A stretch of DNA of 64,000 bases from Streptacidiphilus fuscans (GCF_015690355.1 NZ_JADPRT010000017.1:1-64000), one strand, 5' to 3'. Shown: positions 8,568-17,053, numbered from the stretch's first letter. The notes: generated by a model not told the origin, from the letters alone. A program made the numbers and translations.

Positions 8568-9459
8568 GGCTCGCAGGGGTGCGGCGCCAGCCAAGGCCCG
8601 GTGGGGTCGGTGCTGGTTGTAGTGCCGCTGGTAGACCCGCAGAACCCGACGCAGGTGGGCCTCGCTCCAAATGAGAGTGCAGTCGAGGAGTTCGGTCCTG
8701 AGCGTCCTGACCCAGCGCTCCATAACCGCGTTCATCCGCGGCACCTGCACTCCCGTCAGAACAGCTGCGATGCCCACACTCTGCAGAATCTGGTCCATCA
8801 AGGCGGGGTACTTGGCGTCCCGGATCAGGAACCGCACCGTGGCGAGCTGGCCGACGTCCTCCAAATCCATCAGGAGGTTCCGCACCGCCTGAGTGACCCA
8901 GGCATGGGTCGGATGGGCGGTAGCGCCGACGATCCGGATACTCCGGCTCGCGTGGTGGATGACGGCAAGGATGTACTGACGCTGCCCGGCGAGAGTGACC
9001 GTCTCGATGAAGTCCATCGCCACGATCGCCTCGGCCTGCGAGCGCAAGAAGCCCGGCCACGTGACGCTTGAACGGTTCGGCGCAGGGTCGACGCCCTCGT
9101 CCTTGAGCAACTCCCAGACCGTGGACGGCGCCACCCGGATCCCGAGGACGGCAAGCTCGCCATGGATGCGTCGATAGCCCCAGGACGGGTTCTCCCGCGC
9201 CAGCCGCAGGACCAGACGGCGAATCGAAGCGACCGTGCGCGGGCGCCCCGGCCGACGGCGGGTGCCTCCCCAAGCGTGACGATGCCTGATCAGGTCACGG
9301 TGTCGTGGCCGCTCAACGGGAGCAGGCGCAGGACAGCGAAGGCCTGGGAGACCGCGAGATACGCGAAACGCACGAGCACGAGACGCGATCATGCCGGATC
9401 GGAACACTCCGAGCGCAGGATGGTCCTGACCTGCACTGACGCAATAATCGGCACCCACA
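8440..9459 (-). mobile_element. Decayed IS element (rve-type transposase) with terminal inverted repeats
   Basis: The left end at 8440-8472 (TGTGGGTGCCGA...GTGCAGGTCA) and the reverse complement of 9427-9459 match at 25 of 33 positions, marking the two ends. Between them lies one leftward transposase gene with a deletion of about 200 bp (see the pseudogene entry). No target-site duplication is obvious. Related copies or fragments lie at 11896-12353, 12354-13490, 20169-20200 and 21265-21436. Confidence 0.75.
8469..9379 (-). pseudogene. Integrase-core transposase with internal deletion and frameshift
   Basis: The original start is the GTG at 9379 (VLVRFAYLAVSQAFAVLRLL), matching the N-terminus of the sister copy at 13473. 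About 23 codons in, roughly 65 codons present in the sister are missing and the frame changes. The remainder then reads on as RHRDLIRHRHAW, PSWGYRRIHGELAVLG, AMDFIETVTLAGQRQ (first catalytic Asp), and VPRMNAVMERWVRTLRTELL (catalytic Glu region). It ends LGGVLHEYRHAA. The open frame itself runs from 9542, but that upstream part is not homologous to a transposase. The gene cannot make a full enzyme. Confidence 0.8.
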
Positions 9460-9875
9460 GGTCGACAAGTGGGAGGACAACCCCATGCGCGGCATCGGCC
9501 TGTAAGAGACCGAAGGCACTCGTCATCCTGATGGATGCCCACAGTGGTGCACCACCACCGAGCGGAACGCCACCGGCCGCAGGATCGCCAGGCAGTCCTT
9601 CATTGTCCTGGACCAAAGCGCCCATCGCTATCCCCGACGAACCCGGCGAAACGACGCTGACCGTGGCCAACGACACCGACGCCCCACCACCATCACTAGC
9701 ACGCAGTCGTGCCCGAAGCGTGCCGTGGTCAGACGACGAGGCCCCGCGCCGGATCAACCAGCGTGGGGAAAGAAGGTGCAAAGTGCGCTTCCCTCGCGCC
9801 AGCCCCACGGGGCTCATGAGCAGCATGATTCACCCATATGCAGATCATTTGCGCAGGTGAGAGCAACACCGCCTG
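9460..9875. other. Gap without recognisable gene
   Basis: Between the IS right end and the HTH/ImmA gene there are only chance ORFs without ribosome sites. The last ~60 bp are AT-richer and lead into the promoter/operator described at 9876-9904. Nothing else was recognised. Confidence 0.4.
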
Positions 9876-9904
9876 TTTCGAATTTCGAAAAACTGGGGTA
9901 TTCT
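9876..9904 (+). promoter_or_regulatory. Promoter with overlapping palindromic operator for the HTH-ImmA gene
   Basis: TTTCGAATTTCGAAA at 9876-9890 is a near-perfect palindrome built from two TTCGAA units, the type of site an XRE-family regulator binds. TTTCGA at 9876-9881 could be a -35 and TATTCT at 9899-9904 a -10, with a 17-bp spacer. Transcription would then start about at the ATG (9911), giving a leaderless or nearly leaderless mRNA. Binding by the downstream protein would block its own promoter. This is inferred from sequence only. Confidence 0.5.
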
Positions 9905-9910
9905 GGGGGC

Positions 9911-11053
9911 ATGCTGCATGAGGACGAAGCCCTCCGAGACCGCGTCCGGACGCTCATGAGCGACGCAGGAATGACCCAGACGCAGCTCGCCGAGACCATC
10001 GGAATCACCACATCCAAGCTGTCCAAGTCACTGAGTGGAGATCGTCGCTTCTCCACCTACGAGCTGGCCGCGATCGCTGAACACTTCCTGACGACCGTCG
10101 ACTACCTTGTCAGCGGCAAGCAGGCGCCAGCCGCGGCCCTAGCGGCCCGCGACGACTCCGGCGCGTCCGAGGCCTGGGAGGTCGCTGTCCAACGCGCCCA
10201 GGCCCTGGATGAGACCGAAGCCGCACTGAACGATCTCGGCATCGAGCCGGACCTCAAGGCTCTCGCGCACTGGACGCGCCCAGCCCTCAGTGGGCTCGCC
10301 ATCGCCGACGGCCCCAAGCTGGCCAACGCCGCCAGGGAACTCATGCCCGACGGCTTCCGCGACGACATGCCCGACGCAATCGAGAGCGCCTTCGGTATCC
10401 ACGTCGCAGCCGAATCGTTCGGCGTCGGCTTCGACGGACTGTCTTGGCGGACCGACGACTGCCGCATGATCCTCATCAACACCGACGTGGCGTGGAGCCG
10501 CCAGCGCTTCACCCTGGCACATGAGCTGGGACACCACCTTGCGGGGGACGTCGACACGGTCGGCCTTGTCACCGACAAGAACGTCATGTCCACCAACCAT
10601 CGCATCCCAGAGATGCGCGCCAACGCCTTCGCCGCGGCGCTCCTGATGCCTGAGCAGGAGATCAAGGACAAGACCAAGGAAGGAGTCACGCCCTGGGTGT
10701 TCTCCAAGCTCGTCGGCTCCTGCTTGGTCTCCTCCGACGCCCTGGCCTGGCGCCTCAAGAGCCTCAAGCTGATCAGCGAGGCCGACCGGTGCAAGCTTTC
10801 GCGGATGACTGCCGCCGAGGCAGCGCTTGAGGGCGACTGGACCGATCTCTACCTCCAGCTCGTCAAGCACCAAAGCAGGGAACGCCTCCCGGAGGCGCTC
10901 GCCATGCGGTCCCTGCGAGCTTTCGTTGCCGGAGAGATCAGTGCCCAGTGGCCGGCGAGGGTGCTCGACTGCAGCTCTGATCTCCTTCACGAAGCGTTGG
11001 ACGGGGCAGCGGGTGAGCCTGCGGACGACAGGGAGCCGGTGTTCGTTCCGTGA
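9911..11053 (+). CDS. XRE-family HTH / ImmA-IrrE metallopeptidase fusion
   Basis: A 380-residue protein. Residues ~7-60 form an XRE helix-turn-helix (MTQTQLAETIGITTSKLSKS, then LSGDRRFSTYELAAIAEHF). Residues ~150-300 form the ImmA/IrrE peptidase domain with HELGHH at 204-209 (zinc ligands H204 and H208, catalytic E205) and the usual downstream helix MRANAFAAALLMP. Family members cleave a partner repressor or act as antitoxins after stress. Its GTGA overlap with the PIN-domain gene shows coupled expression, so the pair is probably a toxin-antitoxin or damage-responsive unit. The operator at 9876-9890 suggests autoregulation. The gene is intact although flanked on both sides by decayed transposons. 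Confidence 0.9.
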   Translation: MLHEDEALRDRVRTLMSDAGMTQTQLAETIGITTSKLSKSLSGDRRFSTYELAAIAEHFLTTVDYLVSGKQAPAAALAARDDSGASEAWEVAVQRAQALDETEAALNDLGIEPDLKALAHWTRPALSGLAIADGPKLANAARELMPDGFRDDMPDAIESAFGIHVAAESFGVGFDGLSWRTDDCRMILINTDVAWSRQRFTLAHELGHHLAGDVDTVGLVTDKNVMSTNHRIPEMRANAFAAALLMPEQEIKDKTKEGVTPWVFSKLVGSCLVSSDALAWRLKSLKLISEADRCKLSRMTAAEAALEGDWTDLYLQLVKHQSRERLPEALAMRSLRAFVAGEISAQWPARVLDCSSDLLHEALDGAAGEPADDREPVFVP

Positions 11054-11589
11054 CGATCGTGGTTACCGACGCCTGCTCACTGATCAACTTCGCTGCATCC
11101 GACGATATGGCCGTGCTCAAGGTGGGGCTGGAGTACCGAACACCACGCTGCACTCAGGCCGTCCATGCTGAGCTGTTGAAGCATCGCCACAACTTCCCCA
11201 AGCTCAAGCCCCTCATCGACGAGGAGTGGCTGGGCGAACCGATCGAGCTCAACCACGCCGGTGACCGGGACAGCATCGGCCGCCTTCGGACCGCCCTCGG
11301 TGGTACGCGCGCCGATCAGCTGCTCCACCTTGGAGAAGCAGAGTCGATCCACGCCATCCAGACGCGCACAGAGCTCTCGGGCGGGGTTCTACTCACCGAC
11401 GACCGGGACGCGCGACGCCTCGCTGGACAGAAGAACATCCTGGTCTGGGACACCACCCGCCTACTCGCCGAGATCCACATCATGGGCGACCTGGAGTGGG
11501 AGGAAGCGCAGAACATCCTCGTGCGGATGGATCAGGCGCAGCGAGGTGTTCGTATACCCGCGAACTACCAGGACTTCACGAACGGCTGA
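11050..11589 (+). CDS. PIN-domain ribonuclease-like protein, probable toxin
   Basis: A 179-residue protein. The GTG start at 11050 overlaps the stop of the HTH-ImmA gene. It has the PIN pattern of spaced acidic residues: D7 in VVTDACSLINF, E96/E98 in LHLGEAES, and D117, D118 and D120 in VLLTDDRDARRLA. PIN proteins are Mg-dependent RNases, and many are toxins of type II toxin-antitoxin pairs. The usual antitoxin is a small DNA-binding protein; here the partner is a larger HTH-peptidase, an arrangement seen in several actinobacterial genomes but little studied. The C-terminal ~40 residues (DLEWEEAQNILVRMDQAQRG) form a helical extension. Confidence 0.8.
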   Translation: MTIVVTDACSLINFAASDDMAVLKVGLEYRTPRCTQAVHAELLKHRHNFPKLKPLIDEEWLGEPIELNHAGDRDSIGRLRTALGGTRADQLLHLGEAESIHAIQTRTELSGGVLLTDDRDARRLAGQKNILVWDTTRLLAEIHIMGDLEWEEAQNILVRMDQAQRGVRIPANYQDFTNG

Positions 11590-11601
11590 CCCAGGACTCG
11601 A

Positions 11602-11634
11602 GGCCCCGTCAGCATCCCGGTGGCGGGGGCTTTC
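11602..11634 (+). terminator. Rho-independent terminator after the PIN gene
   Basis: GCCCCG at 11603-11608 pairs with CGGGGGC at 11624-11630 around a loop, followed by TTTCGTT. It lies 13 bp after the stop of the PIN gene and closes the two-gene unit. Confidence 0.6.
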
Positions 11635-11895
11635 GTTGCTCAGCGCTGCCCTCGACCCGCGCTCGATGGCGACGAGCCGAGCCGCCAGTCCGACGGCTTC
11701 CGCGACCGGAACGTCTCCCCGGACTCGATGGCGCGCTTGTTCTGCGCGAACGACATCCCACCGCCCTCTGTCCCGCCCGAGCGAGCGCCGCCTGCCAGCT
11801 TCGGGCCCTGGCGCTTCGGCTTGGTGGCCTTCTGCGACGGCACCACGGTCCGGGTCGTCACAGACAAGCCAGCGCCCGCCCGACCCGCCTGAACC
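11635..11895. other. Gap without recognisable gene
   Basis: Open frames on both strands lack ribosome sites and family features. The gap ends where the terminal repeat of the next IS remnant begins (TGTGGGGCTCGGAAAGTCAT at 11896). Confidence 0.35.
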
Positions 11896-12353
11896 TGTGG
11901 GGCTCGGAAAGTCATCGCCGCAGCTCAAGCCACTTACTGGTACTGGTTGATGACTCCGCCGAGGACACGGGTGCGCAGGAGTCTGCGCGGCGCACCCACG
12001 GACCGGTCCGGCGGCTGCGCGGGGCTTCAGGTGGCCGCTGATCTCGCGACCTGTGCGGCCGGTGGGAGTTGTAGTGCTCCTGGTATTCGGCAAGGACGCG
12101 TCGGGCGTGGGCCTCGTTCATGACCAGAACGTGGTCGAGCGCCTCCCGTCGGATCGTGCCGATGACGCGCTAACAGTGGGCGTTCATCCGCGGCGCGCGG
12201 GGTGCGCTGAGCAGCACGTCCGTGCCCTCGGCCTCGAAGACGGCGTCGAAGGCGTCGGTGTACTTGCTGTCGCGGTCGCGCAGCACGAAGCGGAGCGACT
12301 CGACACGTGTGCCGAGGTCGGCGGTGAAGTTGCGGGCCTGCTGGGTCTGCGCC
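11896..12353 (-). pseudogene. 3' part of an rve-type IS transposase, truncated and with stop codon
   Basis: Read leftward, one frame gives TQQARNFTADLGTRVESLRF, LRDRDSKYTDAFDAVFEAEG and APRMNAHC, then a stop. It resumes as RVIGTIRREALDHVLVMNEA and EYQEHYNSHRPHR. This is the C-terminal half of an integrase-core transposase (second Asp and Glu region) with an in-frame TAG near 12170 and a later frameshift before LGGVINQYQ. The outer end, TGTGGGGCTCGG...GCAGCTCAAG at 11896-11930, resembles the terminal repeat of the 8440 element. The 5' half is missing where the neighbouring IS copy begins at about 12354. Confidence 0.75.
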
Positions 12354-13490
12354 TGCCGATAACCTCATCCATGCAGCTCAAGCAGCATGTCGGTACTCGT
12401 GGATGACGCCGCCGAGGAGGTCTCTACGGCGTATGTCCAGGTCGGCGATCTACCCTGGTTCGAGTGGTTCAGGTACAGCGCGCAGTGGTGCCGCTTGGTT
12501 CATTGCTTGGTGGGGCCGATGGGCGTTGCGATGCTGCTCGAACTCGTGCGGTGCGCGGCGTAGGTGGCGTTCGTTCCAGATCAGGGTCCGGTCCAGGAGT
12601 TCGTGGCGGGCAGGTCTGTACCCATCGCTCCATCAGAGAGTTCATGCGCGGCACTCGAACGCCGGTGAGGACGACCTGGATGCCGGCGTCAGCCAGGATC
12701 TGGTCGAACAAGACTGGGAACTTGGCGTCCCGGTCCCGGATCAGGTAACTGACGGTGACTCGGGCGTCCTCCAGGTCCATGACCAGATTTCGGGCGGCCT
12801 GGGCAACCCAGCTCGCAGCGGGGTGCGCGGTGGTCCCGAGGATCCGGACGCGACGGGTAGCGTGCTCGATGACGGCCAGGCCGTACTGGCGCTGGCCGGT
12901 CAGTGTGACGGTTTCAATGAAGTCGCAGGCAATCAGCGCATCGGCCTGAGCACGGAGGAAGTCCGCCCAGGTGGTGGCGCCGCGGTCCGGCGCTGGGTCG
13001 ATGCCCTCGGCCTTGAGTACCTCCCAGACCGTCGAGGCGGCGACCTTGATGCCTAGCACAGCGAGCTCGCCGTGGACCCTGCGGTAGCCCCAAGACGGGT
13101 TCTCGCGGACCAGGCGCAGGATCACGAACCGGATCGAACGGACCGTCGGCGGACGCCCGGGGCGCTTCGGCCGGCAGGCTCGCGCGTGGCGCCGCCGCAT
13201 GACATCACGATGCCAGCGCAGCACCGTGTCCGGGCGGACGAGCAACCGCAGCCGACGAAGGAACTCCCGCGGCAGCGGCACCAGCAGAGCAGCTAGAAAC
13301 ACACGATCCTCCGGAGCGAACGTCACCTTGTCCCCTCCGAGCTGCCGTTCAAGGACAGCGATTTGATGGCGCAGAACGAGGATCTCCGCGTCCTTCTCGC
13401 GGTCGCTCATAGGTAGCAGTCGCAGGGCTGCGAAAGCGTGGGAAACGGCTAGGCAGGCGAAGCGCAGCAACACAGGTGATCATCTTGCCG
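12354..13490 (-). mobile_element. Second, longer IS copy inserted among older remnants
   Basis: The left end (CTGCCGATAACCTC...GCAGCTCAAG, 12353-12383) aligns with the terminal repeat of the 8440 element. The right end lies just beyond the transposase start at 13473. The copy interrupts an older rve-type remnant on its left and an IS630-type remnant on its right, so it arrived later than both. Its transposase is nearly full length but mutated. Confidence 0.65.
12379..13473 (-). pseudogene. Integrase-core transposase with C-terminal frameshift and stop
   Basis: From the GTG at 13473 it reads LLRFACLAVSHAFAALRLLP, ILVLRHQIAVLERQLGGDKV, PSWGYRRVHGELAVLGIKV, ACDFIETVTLTGQRQYGLAV (first Asp), LIRDRDAKFPVLFDQIL (second Asp) and RVPRMNSLMERWVQTC. 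There it shifts frame relative to the sister copy, and the open frame ends at 12469. In the original frame the tail continues with HRPHQA but meets a TAG at 12448-12450 before the conserved LDIRRRDLLGGVIHEYRHAA end. The DDE catalytic Glu lies at the frameshift, so activity is unlikely. Confidence 0.75.
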
Positions 13491-13657
13491 CACACGCCAA
13501 CCAGCCTCCGACCTGGGCGGATGACATTCTCGGCAGGCGCAATGCCCCGCGCGGACAGCAGCACCATCTGGGCGCGCCGCCAGGTCACCGCTGACCCACT
13601 GCCCCGACAGATGATCCGCCGCAGCCCCTGGCCCTCTTCGTCGTCGATCTCCCGCAC
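13491..13657 (-). pseudogene. IS630-family transposase, 5' fragment
   Basis: From a GTG at 13657 the frame reads VREIDDEEGQGLRRIICRG, then SGSAVTWRRAQMVLLSARG. This is the typical N-terminal helix-turn-helix of IS630-type transposases in Streptomyces. About 35 residues in, the match is lost, and the gene is cut off where the IS copy at 12354-13490 begins. Only a remnant remains. Confidence 0.7.
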
Positions 13658-13917
13658 CCGCAGCCGTACTCAGACGGCGCGTCACAACGTGGCGAACGTT
13701 GCTTGTTGCGGCACTAGCGTGCCAGGACGGCGGGCTTCCAGCAGGGACCGCCGGGCAGTCGCGGGGACAAGGGCCGCTTCCGGGCAGTTCAGAGCTTCGC
13801 AGGTCGGCCCGGATCCGCCCCGGGAACCCTTACAAAGCAGGTGTCGGCTCGATATTTCTGGCACGCGGCGAGACGGCAAAGCTAAAGTCAACGGCTACCC
13901 CGGCATTGAGGAGCCCC

Positions 13918-14211
13918 GTGGCCAGGACGTCGTCTCTACTGATCTGCGACGAGATTCCACTAGATGTCGTGCTGCTCGACCCAGGTCCCAGGCCCCTCGA
14001 AGTGGCGAAGGCACTCCGAGGGCTCGTGGGCGGAGGTCTCTGGCGGGCCAAGCAGACGGTTACACAGACACCGCCGGTGCGCCTGGCGGAGAACGTCGGC
14101 GATGAAGTGCTCTCCAAGTGGGTTGGTCCTCTGCGCGAAGCGGGCGCGGTGATCGAGGTGCGCACCTGGTGGCGCTACCGACCGGGGCAGACGACCTTGC
14201 CGGTCAACTGA
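13918..14211 (+). CDS. Stand-alone ribosomal L7/L12 C-terminal-domain-like protein
   Basis: A 97-residue protein. The GTG at 13918 is preceded by TTGAGGAGCCCC, a good ribosome site; the frame is open further upstream but that part looks non-coding. Residues ~15-85 follow the L7/L12 C-terminal pattern: DVVLLDPGPRPLEVAKALRG, then LVGGGLWRAKQTVTQTPPVR and REAGAVIEVR, equivalent to the VILxxxGxxKIxVIK, GLGLKEAKxLV and LExAGAxVELK elements of L7/L12. The N-terminal dimerisation domain and hinge are absent, so it cannot replace L7/L12 on the stalk. Similar mini-proteins occur in actinobacteria with unknown roles, perhaps in binding translation GTPases. It is a single gene in accessory DNA. Confidence 0.7.
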   Translation: MARTSSLLICDEIPLDVVLLDPGPRPLEVAKALRGLVGGGLWRAKQTVTQTPPVRLAENVGDEVLSKWVGPLREAGAVIEVRTWWRYRPGQTTLPVN

Positions 14212-14256
14212 CCTTCGGCCGGCGCGGATCAGGAGCCGCACCCTGGAGGCCACGAG

Positions 14257-14290
14257 CCTGGGACCACATTGGGACCACACGCAGTGCACG
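14257..14290. repeat. GGGACCAC repeat, copy 1 (integrase-type recombination-zone motif)
   Basis: The sequence GCCTGGGACCACATTGGGACCACACG recurs in diverged form at 17711-17740 (GCCTGGGGACCATTTGGGGACCACACG). In both places it is followed by GCACGCGA/GCACGCAA and ACACAAG. Such doubled GGGACCA motifs often lie between integrase genes and attachment sites of actinobacterial integrative elements. The surrounding gap (14212-14416) contains no gene. Confidence 0.5.
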
Positions 14291-14416
14291 CAAGCACACA
14301 AGCCCAGCTCACTGTCACAGCATCATGAGTGCTTCTCCCCTGCTGAGCTGGGCAAACGCCACACCCCATGATCTGGGGGTCAAGTCCACCAGCGGCACGG
14401 GGGTCTCGCCGACGAG

Positions 14417-15790
14417 TCACCCGGAGTTCGGAACGTTGTGCTGCTCGGCCCATCGCGAAATCTCTGGGGGCAGGCCGCCGCCCCATCCGCTGACACGGAT
14501 CTCGCCAGCCCCCGTAATCGATGGCACTTCGGGGATGCCGTGGGCCTGCACCAACTCGTCGGCGAGCAGCGCCGCGGCCTGTACCAGGCCGACTCCGCCC
14601 TCAGCGAGGTTGTCCAGAAACGTCACGGCCTGGCTGACGGCGTATGCACAGGGTCGCTCGCTCTCCCCAAGTGAGAAACCGTCTGGGTCCATGATTTCCA
14701 TGCGCAAGGGGAGCATTGGACTCATTGCCGGCTGCGCAGGTCCTCGTGGGTGTGAATGAGGAGCATCGACCACCGAGGCCCGGATGACCGCTGTCCCGAT
14801 AGCAGCAGCTCGGTCGCGGCTGTGGACACCCAGCAGGTGCAGGCCTGTCAACAACCAGTAGACCAGCGCGCCGGGTCCAACTGAGTTGTATTTGCTGATT
14901 CCTTGGGTGCGCTCATGAAAGCGGATGCGAGCGGCGAACGCACCACTACCGTCGCGGTGCAGCTCGCCCCGCTGGAAGACGTAGCCGCCCTCTTGGCCGT
15001 CCACAACCACGAGACGACGGGAACCGATCCTCACGTCCCTGTAGTGCTGCTCAGAATCGGCTCCCAGAGATGTCGGCCAGGCCCGCAGATGGTCGCGGTA
15101 CCTAGCGAACGACTCCTGTGAGAGCAGCATGTCGCCAGGCACTTCCGGAGTGAGGGCGACGATCAGGTGAGGGATGTTGCTGGCGGGCAGTGAGGACAGC
15201 AACTCGCGCTCGATCTCTTCCAGGCGCCGCTCGCGGTCCGCCACTGCAGCGAGCCGGCCGTAGTAGGCCGTTGCGACCTCGCTCTCGCTCAACCATCGAG
15301 TGCGGCTGCCGGACCGGCGTGGGTAGCGCAGTGCTTGTCCCGTCTCCTTGACTGGTGGGGCGGTCACAGCATGCGGTGCCTGTGGGCTCTTCGGGACTGC
15401 GATGATCAGGAACCCTTGGCCAGGGGATGCAGGGTTGTGAACTGAGCGAAGCTGGATGCGGACGGGCGGCGCCGTGCTCGTGGCCGCTACCCCTTCGAGG
15501 TGTCGCTTGTGGGCATCGCTGACATCACTGTCCATGACTGCGGATGGAATGCCCTTCGCATCAGCCATCCCAACAAGGATGACCCCACCCAGGTGGTTTG
15601 CGAAGCTGACGATGTCCTTTGCGAACTCCTCTTTGCCCTCCGGCCCTTGAGCAAGTAGTTGGCGCTTCCAGTCGAGGTCTTCCGCCTCGGCAGCATCCGG
15701 GTTGCCCTCCAGCGATGCGATCTCGTGGTAGGTGACGATGTCGAGGCTCTTGCCGAGGAGGCCCTCGATGCGACGTGAGCGGAAGTCCAT
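14417..15790 (-). CDS. AlbA_2/Schlafen-type DNA- or nucleotide-binding domain protein
   Basis: A 457-residue protein from the ATG at 15790 (GGAGGC lies 15 bases upstream; the frame also opens earlier at 15847). Near residues 40-90 it shows the AlbA_2 pattern LDWKRQLLAQGPEGKEEFAK, then DIVSFANHLGGVILVGMADA, where an acidic-Lys core and the FANxxGGxxxxGV segment are diagnostic. The remainder is alpha/beta with no recognised domain; it includes RRSGSRTRWLSESEV, which corresponds to the usual continuation of AlbA_2 domains (YxRxGSxT). AlbA_2 proteins occur in transcription regulators, Schlafen-like tRNA nucleases and phage-defence effectors. Catalytic residues of Schlafen nucleases could not be assigned. 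It stands alone, in the same accessory island as the CHAT and PIN modules. Confidence 0.75.
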   Translation of the reverse strand: MDFRSRRIEGLLGKSLDIVTYHEIASLEGNPDAAEAEDLDWKRQLLAQGPEGKEEFAKDIVSFANHLGGVILVGMADAKGIPSAVMDSDVSDAHKRHLEGVAATSTAPPVRIQLRSVHNPASPGQGFLIIAVPKSPQAPHAVTAPPVKETGQALRYPRRSGSRTRWLSESEVATAYYGRLAAVADRERRLEEIERELLSSLPASNIPHLIVALTPEVPGDMLLSQESFARYRDHLRAWPTSLGADSEQHYRDVRIGSRRLVVVDGQEGGYVFQRGELHRDGSGAFAARIRFHERTQGISKYNSVGPGALVYWLLTGLHLLGVHSRDRAAAIGTAVIRASVVDAPHSHPRGPAQPAMSPMLPLRMEIMDPDGFSLGESERPCAYAVSQAVTFLDNLAEGGVGLVQAAALLADELVQAHGIPEVPSITGAGEIRVSGWGGGLPPEISRWAEQHNVPNSG

Positions 15791-16318
15791 GCCTAGAACG
15801 GTATTGCCTCCGAGCGCCACGACAACGGCGATGGAACCAACCACCACGAAAGGAGCTGCTTCCGGAATCGGCTGCCCTCGCGATCCAGCGAGGGAGCGCA
15901 GTACGTACGAGGGGCCTCTTCACTCGCGATCGTGGGCTGTGTCGAGGCCGCGCGATGGCGGCCAACGCCTCGACTTGCCAGCGCATGCTTGCCAAGCAGT
16001 GCTGAGGATGGCCGCAAGAGGCGGGCCCTGTCGCCGCGAGCAAGACGCCCTGAGCCGTCGTCATCACCGCTAGCAGGGCGGACGCTATGGGGCTCCGCCC
16101 CAAACCCCGGCCCTTCTCAAGGAGGAGCCTGGCGAGGTGGAGAGGGTGCGGGAGGAAGGGGGAGGGGGCGGCGGCGTGGGGTGGCTCCTCCCCGATCGCG
16201 CACCGGAGGCGTGCCGGCAGAGCTGCTCGATCGAGGAAAAACCGCCCCACTCAGCAGCGACCCATGACGGGCATCCGCCGTCCAGCAGCGGGCGGTACCC
16301 TCCCGACGGGAGGGAGCC
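15791..16318. other. Long gap with one hairpin
   Basis: No gene with a ribosome site or natural composition is visible. It contains the hairpin TGGGGCTCCGCCCCA at 16088-16102 (6-bp stem, 3-base loop), a common repeated Streptomyces intergenic hairpin. Purine-rich G tracts follow at 16140-16180. The promoter of the AlbA_2 gene should lie near its left edge. Confidence 0.45.
16088..16102. terminator. Short GC hairpin, terminator-like intergenic repeat
   Basis: TGGGGC and GCCCCA pair perfectly around TCC; an AAACCCC run follows. The same small hairpin is scattered through streptomycete intergenic DNA, and its role is unproven. It has no T tract. Confidence 0.4.
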
Positions 16319-16603
16319 ATGGTTGGCTGGTGGATTGACGTGGCCGCTGGTTTTTGGCTGTTCGTGCAGGGCATTAAGACCCTCCGCGGTGGGGCAAACT
16401 CGGCCTTTCGACGTCCTCGGCTTGGTGGCTGGGCCAGGATGATCGGTGGCTTCACCTGGACCGCAGGCGGGGTCGTGTCGATCACGCATTCATGGGCCGC
16501 CCTTGGGGACCTGAGCTACGCCTTCATGGCCTTGGTTTTGATCACAGCAGGGCTCTGCCTGAGCAGCGGCCCGAGGATCCGATTCCGCCGGAACCGAGCC
16601 TGA
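16319..16603 (+). CDS. Small membrane protein (94 aa)
   Basis: The ATG at 16319 has GGGAGGGAGCC directly upstream. The product has three hydrophobic stretches: WWIDVAAGFWLFVQGIKTL near the start, MIGGFTWTAGGVVSITHSWA, and FMALVLITAGLCLSSG near the end. It finishes with a basic tail (RIRFRRNRA). It is probably an integral membrane protein with two or three short helices. No family was recognised. It converges on another tiny membrane protein gene at 16657-16878. Confidence 0.65.
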   Translation: MVGWWIDVAAGFWLFVQGIKTLRGGANSAFRRPRLGGWARMIGGFTWTAGGVVSITHSWAALGDLSYAFMALVLITAGLCLSSGPRIRFRRNRA

Positions 16604-16656
16604 TCGGCCCTGCGGCAGTCGCGCCAGACAGGACAGCCATGGCATCGCTGGAGCCG

Positions 16657-16878
16657 TCAGACCTCTGGGGGTGTACGCCGCAGCCGACGGGCTCGGATGC
16701 GCCCAGCAATGACGATGGCGAGGGGAGCAGCGATGAACCCAGTACCGGTGATCACTTGGCTCCACCAGAAGCGTTGCCGATCGGCAATGGCAATGATCAC
16801 CGTGGCGACGCCAAGCACGGGCAGAACCAGAAAGACGTATAGGAACGCCACCTTCGGACCAATCCGACGTCGAGCCAT
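16657..16878 (-). CDS. Small membrane protein (73 aa)
   Basis: The ATG at 16878 has AAGGGGACATCC upstream, a good ribosome site. The frame is open further, but the upstream part has chance composition. The product is MARRRIGPK, then a hydrophobic helix (AFLYVFLVLPVLGVATVIIA), a short polar turn with DRQRFWW, a second helix (ITGTGFIAAPLAIVIAG) and a basic end (RIRARRLRRTPPEV). This is a two-helix membrane protein with both ends probably inside. No family was recognised. Confidence 0.6.
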   Translation of the reverse strand: MARRRIGPKVAFLYVFLVLPVLGVATVIIAIADRQRFWWSQVITGTGFIAAPLAIVIAGRIRARRLRRTPPEV

Positions 16879-17053
16879 GGATGTCCCCTTGTCCGCGCTC
16901 GCAGCCGCTATCCGCCTGCAGTGACGACAGTATGACGGCAGCTCCAAGGGCCAGAGAGCTCCGTCCTGCTGTACAGCACGGAAGTACAGCAACCGTGCCG
17001 ACCGCAGCTGACCGGGCCCGACCGCAGTAACGCGGTTGACAGCGCGGAGGTGC

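Noticed and set aside
11640..11915. Small genes in the gap after the PIN gene (either strand)
   Set aside because: No ribosome site, unnatural composition and overlap with an IS terminal repeat; treated as non-coding.
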